From positions 1 through 64,000 of IMG/VR virus record IMGVR_UViG_3300017963_000207: a DNA stretch of 64,000 nucleotides; one strand, written 5' to 3'. Below the pieces are notes generated by a model that searched no databases, was not told the DNA's origin, and saw only the letters and a program-made list of their open reading frames with translations. Position 1 is the first letter of the stretch. Each line of letters starts with the position of its first letter. The position numbers and the translations under genes are program-made. Of this stretch, positions 50,596-57,500 are shown piece after piece. The stretch comes from a virus.

Positions 50596-50670
50596 TGGTC
50601 AGAGGGGGATTCGAACCCCCAACCTTCGGCCCCTCAAGCCGACGCCTCTGCCTAGTTGGGCTACCTGACC
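50596..50670 (-). tRNA. tRNA, anticodon GAG (Leu by anticodon, short variable loop)
   Basis: 75 nt. Acceptor GGTCAGG/TCTGACC, anticodon stem TCGGC/GCCGA, loop TTGAGGG (GAG), variable loop AGGTT, T arm GGGGG-TTCGAAT-CCCCC. Same class I shape as its neighbour, 3 nt away. CCA not encoded. Confidence 0.85.
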
Positions 50671-50685
50671 GATACACATGTCTGC

Positions 50686-50715
50686 GCCCGTCCACCACCT
50701 CCCGGCGGGACGGGC
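50686..50715. terminator. Hairpin GCCCGTCC-N14-GGACGGGC upstream of the tRNA cluster
   Basis: 8-bp perfect GC stem in the gap between the accessory genes and the first tRNA (50671-50784). Without a T-run; more likely a processing or partial termination structure. Nothing else is recognised in this gap. Confidence 0.45.
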
Positions 50716-50784
50716 CGTCAAAGCAACAGGTGTAGTCGGCGAGACATCACCGCCTAGACTGCCACAGAAGCCCATCTATGACAA

Positions 50785-51024
50785 CTACTCAGGAACGACC
50801 ACGTGGTCGCCGCCCCCAACCTCTGGGAAGTACGCTTCATAGCCAGTCGGAGTAGGTGCAGATCTAACCACGTAAGGCATCCCACAGCCACCGCAATGAG
50901 ACAGCTCGCGCGTCTGCCCACAGCCAGGCACCGCCACACGCCCTCGGCAATGAGGACAGTAGATGTCGATCTTAGCACAGCAGCCCATCCGCTCAACCGC
51001 CAGCACCTCGACAACCCGGCCCAT
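50785..51024 (-). CDS. 79-aa zinc ribbon protein
   Basis: MGRVVEVLAVERMGCCAKID, then CPHCRGRVAVPGCGQTRELS and HCGGCGMPYVV: a CxxC...C..CxxC zinc ribbon. Its ATG adjoins the stop of the 68-aa gene. The C-terminus GGGDHVVVPE contains the CGACCACGTGGTCG palindrome. Unknown function; one of several small zinc proteins here. Confidence 0.75.
   Translation of the reverse strand: MGRVVEVLAVERMGCCAKIDIYCPHCRGRVAVPGCGQTRELSHCGGCGMPYVVRSAPTPTGYEAYFPEVGGGDHVVVPE
50796..50809. repeat. 14-bp palindrome CGACCACGTGGTCG, copy 3
   Basis: Perfect copy at the 3' end of the 79-aa gene, also reading DHVV. See copies at 17350 and 34603. Confidence 0.7.
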
Positions 51025-51231
51025 CTAACCGTCCTCCAGATCACGACGCCGCCCATCATCCAGCTTGCGGGCCTCCGCAAGGAGAAAGCGCTTGCGGTCC
51101 TCCTTGCTCATGCTCCGGGTCAGACCAAACAGGTCCGTCACCACCCCCAAGCACCACTGATAGCTCGGCTTGCCCGGCAGGTTGCGCTGCACATGCCTGG
51201 CGTACGCCTTCAAAGGATGACCCTTACTCAT
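51025..51231 (-). CDS. 68-aa helical basic protein
   Basis: MSKGHPLKAYARHVQRNLPG, then CLGVVTDLFGLTRSMSKEDR, ending charged (DDGRRRDLEDG). AGGTGAG ribosome site. Stop abuts the next start. No family recognised. Confidence 0.65.
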   Translation of the reverse strand: MSKGHPLKAYARHVQRNLPGKPSYQWCLGVVTDLFGLTRSMSKEDRKRFLLAEARKLDDGRRRDLEDG

Positions 51232-51258
51232 CTCACCTCCCCAACAAAGCTCCAGCAG

Positions 51259-51450
51259 TCACCGTCTGCGCCCCTTACGGCGCAGCTCCTGGCTCCTCGG
51301 ACTAGTAACCCTCCCCTCCCACTCGTGAGCACACCCCAAACACCGCAGGTTAGCCCTAGCGTTCATGTCGTAGGTGTCTGGGTTAAGCACCTCTATCACC
51401 TCCACACGCCAACTACCGCACTTCTCGCACACTGTCCTACGCTCTGCCAT
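51259..51450 (-). CDS. 63-aa zinc ribbon protein
   Basis: ATG 51450 chosen because GGTGGTGAG precedes it. CEKCGSWRVEVIEVLNP, then LRCLGCAHEWEGRV: two CxxC pairs, ribbon type, with a basic end (RRKGRRR). Overlaps the stop region of the 249-aa gene. Confidence 0.7.
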   Translation of the reverse strand: MAERRTVCEKCGSWRVEVIEVLNPDTYDMNARANLRCLGCAHEWEGRVTSPRSQELRRKGRRR

Positions 51451-51451
51451 C

Positions 51452-52201
51452 TCACCACCCCAGCAACGTGCGCGCCGCAACCGCCTCACCGATACGGCGA
51501 TCCACCTCCCTCAGCGGCTCGTCCAGCTCCTCCCACGGGACCAACCAATGCGACTTGGGGGTGGGCTGCTCCTTGGCCCACGCAACCCACGTCTCTCGGA
51601 CCAACCGACCCAGCTCCTCGCGGTCGCCCAAGCCCGAGATGATGTTCCGGGTAAGCAGCCCTCTGGATAGCAGCCTGATATCCTTCTCCGGTGGCGCTGT
51701 GTGGTCCCCGTTATCCCAGAAGACGATGACGTCCCCAGATAGAAAATGCTTCGTCAGATTCTCCCCCACCATCAAGGCTACCCCCCGCCGCCCGTCATGC
51801 CCAACAACCACCGCCTGCGACAGCTCCCCCGAAAGAAGCTCCTCCAGCTGCGCCCCGTTGACGAGACGCCCGGACTCCGCCCGCGCCTCACCCTGCAAGC
51901 GCTCCCGCGTCCGCTGGACAAGCTCCATAGCCTCCTGCGGGGATAGGTCCCCAACGTCCACGTACTGCACACACGGAGCAGCCCGTAAAGGCGCGTCTTC
52001 GCCCGAGGACGGCTCCTCCGCCGCTTTCTCCAGCTCAAAGCGGTGCCAGTCCCTAAGCCGGCACAAGGCCGCCAGAGGCGAATCTGCGTCTGGACGCTCC
52101 GGCCTCAGCTCCCCCAGATACCCCACATCGCCGACCCGCTCCACCTCCTCCAGCAAATCCAACGCCGCTCTTATGAAACCTCGCACAACCTTGCTAGCCA
52201 T
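51452..52201 (-). CDS. 249-aa accessory protein
   Basis: N-terminal helices (RAALDLLEEVERVGDVGYLG), an amphipathic middle (SPQEAMELVQRTRERLQGEA), and a C-terminal segment (ETWVAWAKEQPTPKSHWLVP, WEELDEPLREVDRRIGEAV) resembling small W/ELDE/READR modules in phage proteins. Function unknown. No Shine-Dalgarno at the ATG, while TTGACA-17-TACCGT lies directly before it, so the mRNA may be leaderless. Confidence 0.65.
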   Translation of the reverse strand: MASKVVRGFIRAALDLLEEVERVGDVGYLGELRPERPDADSPLAALCRLRDWHRFELEKAAEEPSSGEDAPLRAAPCVQYVDVGDLSPQEAMELVQRTRERLQGEARAESGRLVNGAQLEELLSGELSQAVVVGHDGRRGVALMVGENLTKHFLSGDVIVFWDNGDHTAPPEKDIRLLSRGLLTRNIISGLGDREELGRLVRETWVAWAKEQPTPKSHWLVPWEELDEPLREVDRRIGEAVAARTLLGW

Positions 52202-52207
52202 AACACG

Positions 52208-52236
52208 ACGGTACTATATAGCTGGAGGATTGTCAA
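52208..52236 (-). promoter_or_regulatory. Promoter candidate TTGACA-17-TACCGT at a gene start
   Basis: -35 at 52236-52231, spacer 17, -10 at 52213-52208. The expected +1 falls on the A of the ATG at 52201, which lacks a ribosome site. Overlaps the stop codon of the 69-aa gene. Confidence 0.5.
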
Positions 52237-52423
52237 GAACCTGGGTCGGGGAGAGAGGCACCAAACGAACGACCGCACATACCCGCTCGGGGACGACGGA
52301 CACTGTCACTGACCGCACCAGGTAGCTAGTGCCCTTGTGCTCCACCGCCGTCCCTGTATGGGGGGGCTCCCGCGTGAATATTCGAGCGAGCCGCTCGCTG
52401 CCCAGATAGTAGCAGGTCTCCAC
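52214..52423 (-). CDS. 69-aa beta-rich protein
   Basis: METCYYLGSERLARIFTREP, then a strand pair TSYLVRSVTVSVVPERVCAV. Starts 4 nt after the previous stop. Unknown. Confidence 0.6.
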   Translation of the reverse strand: METCYYLGSERLARIFTREPPHTGTAVEHKGTSYLVRSVTVSVVPERVCAVVRLVPLSPTQVLDNPPAI

Positions 52424-52426
52424 AGC

Positions 52427-52648
52427 CTAACCTCCCGACGCGGGCTCAAGAGTGCCGGTCCACCCGTTCTTGGCGGTCCAGCGGAAGCCCGACTCCTCCC
52501 CATCCACCAGCACGACGCGCGCGAAGCTCGCCACCCCGTCCTCGCCCTCACGGAGGCGCACCTCCGACAACGACAAGCGGTCTCGGTGTATGTCCGCGAC
52601 CACTGCCAGCTCGTCCAACGCCTTCTCCGTCGTCAAGCTTTTAACCAT
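52427..52648 (-). CDS. 73-aa protein
   Basis: ATG 52648 chosen for the GGAGGTGGAG site; a longer frame to 52828 would overlap the zinc gene. MVKSLTTEKALDELAVVADI, then ASFARVVLVDGEESGFRWTA and an aromatic end. Unknown beta-rich protein. Confidence 0.65.
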   Translation of the reverse strand: MVKSLTTEKALDELAVVADIHRDRLSLSEVRLREGEDGVASFARVVLVDGEESGFRWTAKNGWTGTLEPASGG

Positions 52649-52838
52649 CTCCACCTCCGTCCTCAGATGCACACAAAGGGCACCCTGGTGAGCCGCAGCA
52701 CTCTCGCACCGCAAGACTCTCGGGGTCCTCCTCGTACCAGCTGTCACCACAATCCAAGCAGCGCCACTCAAAGCGCAGCGGGGCAACGTACTGCACGCCG
52801 CCGGTCTTCTCTCGACGCTTGTGCTCACAACTCACCAC
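52641..52838 (-). CDS. 65-aa double zinc-binding protein
   Basis: GTG start. CEHKRREK, CLDCGDSWYEED, then ECCGSPGCPLCASEDGG: at least two Cys clusters. The start overlaps the terminase paralogue stop. Small regulator or nucleic-acid binder by type. Confidence 0.65.
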   Translation of the reverse strand: MVSCEHKRREKTGGVQYVAPLRFEWRCLDCGDSWYEEDPESLAVRECCGSPGCPLCASEDGGGDG

Positions 52839-53746
52839 ACCACTCCAGCAAGGTCCCGAAGGCTCCCCTCCAGGTCCCGCTCAAACTCGCCCCTAAGCTC
52901 AGCAGGAACATCCACCCAACCAGCTCGAACGTCGTCCACCCTCAACGAGAGCACCTCGTCCTCCTTCACGATCTTAGGGGGCTCTTCCCCAGACCCCCGT
53001 CGCACAAAGAAGCGCGCTGAGCCAAAGCGCTCCAGCTGAGAATCCCACAAGGCATAGTCCCGGACAAGCACAGCAGGATCATCTACAACCTCGCGCAGAC
53101 GCTGAGTCAGAAAGGCGCCCCCATCCCGCTTTGACGAGGTAAGAAACACCTTCCCGCGACCGGCCGCTCCAAAGCGCGACCTAACACGGCGGCGCAGACC
53201 CAAGTAGACCTTTCTAAGATCCTTGGCCGTAAACTTCGAGGTGACGGGAGCCTCCACTAGCACTCCCAACAAGTTGCGCCCTAGACTAGTCCCCGAGGAC
53301 AGCGCGCCGGCCGTTACACAGATGTCCGAGGGGAATCGCAGCTCGCCTGGTCGCTCCTCGTGAGGAAACGTCTCACAGAAGTAGGGGCTGCTCCGGAGCA
53401 TGCGCGCAACACCCCCGAGGATGACATCAGACGCAAACGCCGGGCTAACGCTAAGACACCCCAGCGAAACGACTGACCCCGACCCAAGCCCGAGAGACGC
53501 CTGCGGGTCTCGGAGGCGCGACAGCTCGTAGAGCATACGGCAAAGAGCCGCCGACGCGGCAAACGTCTTCCCCGAGCCCAGTCCCCCCGTGAATATCACC
53601 TCGTCGAACGGCCCGCGGAAAACCTCCTGGAGGTCCGACAGCCACTGAGGATACAAACCCACACCGCCTAAGTAACGCTCGTCCCTAAAGAACGTTTCAA
53701 CGTCCACCAGCTCCTGCTTGTAGGTACCTTCGCTGTCAGCCCTCAC
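52832..53746 (-). CDS. Truncated terminase-like ATPase paralogue
   Basis: 304 aa, aligned over its length with the ATPase half of the large terminase here: TGGLGSGKTF/TGAIGGGKTF (Walker A), RMLYELSRLRDPQASLGL/RMLYELSCLRDPHASLGL, VLVRDYALWDSQ/VMVRDYALWDSK, FERDLEGSLRDLAG/FERDLEGSIRDIAG. It ends there, with no nuclease domain and no intein. Walker B reads GVLVEAP where the terminase has GALVDES, so the catalytic Asp-Glu pair is altered. Probably binds ATP but may not hydrolyse it; decoy, regulator or decaying copy (inference). GTG start with GGAGGAGG. Confidence 0.82.
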   Translation of the reverse strand: MRADSEGTYKQELVDVETFFRDERYLGGVGLYPQWLSDLQEVFRGPFDEVIFTGGLGSGKTFAASAALCRMLYELSRLRDPQASLGLGSGSVVSLGCLSVSPAFASDVILGGVARMLRSSPYFCETFPHEERPGELRFPSDICVTAGALSSGTSLGRNLLGVLVEAPVTSKFTAKDLRKVYLGLRRRVRSRFGAAGRGKVFLTSSKRDGGAFLTQRLREVVDDPAVLVRDYALWDSQLERFGSARFFVRRGSGEEPPKIVKEDEVLSLRVDDVRAGWVDVPAELRGEFERDLEGSLRDLAGVVW

Positions 53747-54150
53747 TCGACCTCCTCCTGAACCCCCTTAGCAAAGTTGGCATCGTCCACCACACACCCC
53801 AGAGTCGGATGGCCCCGCAAAGGCGCCGCGGCGCCTCCATCCTGGCGAGCATACTCAACCCGGAAAGCGCGATCACGCGCAGCCAGATGCCCCGCAAAGC
53901 CCTCGTGAGTCCGAGAGCGCACAACGTCCGAGGGTATCTTGTAGGGCGACGGCGTGGCCGGGACAGTGATTGTCCAACCGTCGGGGTCCAGCCGAGCCTC
54001 TACCCACTGCGGGTCCTGATAACCGGGCGGTACCAACTGCCCGGTGTCCAGAACAGCCTCGTCCCCGTTCTCAAAGCGACACCTAAGCTTGTCCGCCTCC
54101 ACCGCCACCGCAGTCATCGTTAAAAAGCTGCAATCAAAGTTGTGGTTCAT
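53743..54150 (-). CDS. Small accessory protein
   Basis: 135 aa from an ATG at 54150; a longer frame to 54231 and an inner ATG at 54117 are possible. Beta-prone N-terminus (NFDCSFLTMTAVAVEADKLR, CRFENGDEAVLDTG), then RTHEGFAGHLAARDRAFRVE and an acidic end. Reminiscent of small beta-barrel (DUF2442-like) proteins, not certain. ATGA overlap with the terminase paralogue. Confidence 0.6.
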   Translation of the reverse strand: MNHNFDCSFLTMTAVAVEADKLRCRFENGDEAVLDTGQLVPPGYQDPQWVEARLDPDGWTITVPATPSPYKIPSDVVRSRTHEGFAGHLAARDRAFRVEYARQDGGAAAPLRGHPTLGCVVDDANFAKGVQEEVE

Positions 54151-54199
54151 CCCAGATATCCCGCGTACAGCTGCTCCCTGCTCAATACACAGCCAAGGG

Positions 54200-54526
54200 C
54201 TACGAGCACCACCCCCCAAAGAACTCCCCATCCAGCGTCATCATGATGCCCGTCCCTTCCTCATCCCCGTCCTTTAGAAGGTCTCTCATAGCCAAGATGC
54301 TGCCATCCTCATACCGGTAAAGGCGAACCGCAGAAAGCGTGAGGCGATGACGCAGCTCCGCAGGGAGACCCCAATCATCCGAGTGGTGCAACGCCCACCA
54401 AACCATATCCGAAAGATCCAGATTAGCGCGGGCCTTGATGCCCACACGCTCCAGCGCGTCCAACAGCTCCTCGCGAATCGCCTCGTCCAACCTGGTGTTA
54501 CCCTTACCATCGTCCGTATAAAACAC
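54200..54526 (-). CDS. 108-aa accessory protein
   Basis: MFYTDDGKGNTRLDEAIREE, then a helix EELLDALERVGIKARANLDL and a beta part (SAVRLYRYEDGSILAMRDLL, GTGIMMTLDGEFFGGW). AGGAGA ribosome site. First gene after the polymerase in transcription order. Unknown. Confidence 0.65.
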   Translation of the reverse strand: MFYTDDGKGNTRLDEAIREELLDALERVGIKARANLDLSDMVWWALHHSDDWGLPAELRHRLTLSAVRLYRYEDGSILAMRDLLKDGDEEGTGIMMTLDGEFFGGWCS

Positions 54527-54560
54527 TGTCGTCTCCTTCTAGAAGCTTAGTGAGGCGCCC

Positions 54561-57500
54561 TCAATGAGCTGCCCATGACCTGCCAGTATCTCCCTCAGCG
54601 ACGCACGGAACTGATCGCATCATCGGCTGAATGCCCTCAATCATCGCCTGCTCCACCTCCAGCTTCACCTGCGCCACGAGCTCCTCGTCATCGTCACACT
54701 CGACCACGATCTCGTCGTGCACCATGTGAACCATCTTGGCCCGAGAGCCGAAGCGCTTCAGGCGGAAGTACACGTTGCGTAGGGAGCGCTTGAGGCCGTC
54801 GGCCCCCGAGCCTTGGATCGGGGTGTTCCCTGTTATGAACACATGCCCACTACGCCGAGCCACGAAGAAGGTATTAGGAACAATTGGGCACCATATCCCG
54901 AAAACACCCTTGAGCTGCCTCACATGCTTCTTAAGCACCTGCGCCTTGTCGCGGTTGAGCACAGTAACCTGCCAGTGCTCCGTCCCCTTGGGAACATTCT
55001 TAAGCTTGGGCGACCTCGGCCTGTACTTCCGCATATCGCGCTTCTTGATGGAGCCCACGTAACCGCAAAGCGTGCAGAGAATCTGGAAAACTTCTGCTCC
55101 CTCTCGGGAACGGCTGACAAAGGCCGTCTTATCGCTACGCCACCCATCCCCACCGATCATGGTTTGGAGCAGTAGACGACACTGCCGAGCCGTAAGCAGA
55201 TTAAGAAGGTCCATGGTCAAAACACGGCCGGGGCAGAGCTGCACCAAAACCTCATTCAGAGGGTGCCGAAAGTACCACATACGCCCCCCCGCTTCCCCAT
55301 TCTCGCTCTTCGAGTACCTCATCCCCAATCTACCCAGAAGCGCCTCAATACAAGCCACCTTATAAGGGTTAGCCCGCACACTCTGATAGAGCTTCAAGGA
55401 CACCCCACTAGGCTTAGGACCACGCTTTCCGGGACGGTCGTAGACCCTACGGGTCTTCTGAATACCGCCGTCCGTCAACCACCAACCAGCAAGCTCCACA
55501 AAGTCGTCCGACAGGAGGCTACTCTCGGGCCCTTCGTACCGACCGGTGCGATGGATGCGATCGTCACCATGACGCGAGAGTGTTGATGTCCGTCGCTCCA
55601 TGTCCTTTCGGGCGCCCTTGTTGTAGACAAGCCAACGATGGTCCGCTGTGGACACCGCATGAAACGACTTTGACTTGAACTCCGTAAGCTCCCTCTCCAC
55701 AGGCTCAAACACCCTTAAGTCCGTAGGAGCCTGCCACTCTAAGGCACCTGTTTTTGGGTTCTTGGTCAGAATCTCGTCGCCCAGAGCAAGATCCGGCCCT
55801 CTGACCCACCCCCGGCGTGTGAGCGCCTCCGTTTCAAAGTCTAGGCAGTTGAAGTACTCATTGCGCGCCGTCTCGGGGTCGAGGTAGCGCCGACGGCCCC
55901 ACAGGGTGCGGGCATAGGGGACACGCTTCGCATCACGCAGAGAGCGCTCCTGCCACGCGCGCACGCGCGGGTAGCCGTCAAAGTAACGCTTGATGAACTT
56001 GTTGGCCTGCGCCTCTGTGATCGTCACCCCGTAGTTAGCCTGGGAGTACACGACCAGCTTCGCAGCTCCTAGCCCGTAGATGAGCCCGAAGTTGACCGGC
56101 TTCGCCGCCTGGCGCTGCGCCTTGGTCACCTCATCGTAGGGAACTCCCGCGACGATGCTAGCCGTCCGACGGTGCGCATCCTCCCCCCGAAGGTAGATAC
56201 CAATAAGCACAGGGTCCTGCGTCACCTCCGCAGCAAGACGGAGCTCTATCTGTGAGTTATGACTAACAAAGCCGTCGCTGATATAGGTCACGGGACCAGG
56301 GACCGACAGGTCATAGACATCCTCCTCACCATCAAGCTCTATCGAGTCCACCGCATCGAAGAACGTCCCGTCCTCCACCGTCCGGCTCAACCCCAGCTCC
56401 CGATAAACCTCCGGGTGCTCCTCGCGCAGCTTCACAGCCACCAGAAAGCTGACAGACCGCCCCAGAGACGCCGTGTTGTTGAGCAATCTCCGTACCTCCC
56501 CCTCCAGCCTCAGCTCCCTAACACGCTCCTGCATATTAGGCACAGAGCCCACCGTCGGAGATACGGGACCACGCCCTATCAAGCCCGACAGCTTCCCCTG
56601 CTTGCGCCACGAGAAGAACCCCACAGTCTCCACAAACCTAGAGAGGAACAACCGGGGGACACGCAGCGACCAGCCCACATAACGACGCCCCTCCCCATGC
56701 CGCTCCTTGCGCCGAGTAGACAACACCCCCAGAGCCAGGAGCAGCTGTTGGACCTCAACAATAAGACGCCTGCGGGAGGAGACCAGCTTCACGTGGTCCC
56801 CCCCAGCACTACCGTCCGCCTCAAAGAGGCCCCGCAAAAAGGCGCCCACCACACGCGGCGGAGAGGACCAAAGAAACCCAGGCACAGCCCCCTTTGAAAC
56901 GCCTAAAGCTACAAACCAGTCGCGAAGCTGCTTGCGATTGACGTGCGTCTCAATGACGCCACGATACTCCTTGACATGTAGATCACGAAGCCCGAACAGC
57001 TCCTCACACAGCCCCAGCAGACGCTCATGGACCGCCGGGTCCTTAGCGTTTACCACCCACCGAAGATAGTTGGACCCTAGATTCCCGTCCCCCACAAAGT
57101 AACCAACAAAGAAAGCCAAGTCCTCAGAGACCTCCCCAGGAACACGAACCTCCTTGCTGTTGACGCCACCAGAAGGCTTAGGCGGCAGCACAACCTTCGA
57201 CGAAGCCTCCGACAAACCCCGGCCGGATTGCACAGCCACGTAGTCCGACGGCCCTATCTCATGTAGACGCTTCCAAACATAGGCTCCCTCACGGTCAAGG
57301 ACTCTAATACGGTGAAGAGACGTAGCACGCAGCTCGTAGCCAAGCTTCGTCCGAATCCGATAGACAGACTGGACCCCTTTAGAGATACGGTCGCTCACTC
57401 GATGCTTCGTCCCGTCCTCCACCAAGACCTCAGCACCTACGGCAACATTCTCCACCGGCACCAAACCCTCCGATGTCGCCACGCGCGTCCCCCCCACGAC

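Noticed and set aside
50754-51080. 108-codon frame over the zinc-ribbon gene
   Set aside because: Trp/Arg-rich shadow; the 79-aa frame has a clear CxxC ribbon and abuts the neighbouring gene stop.
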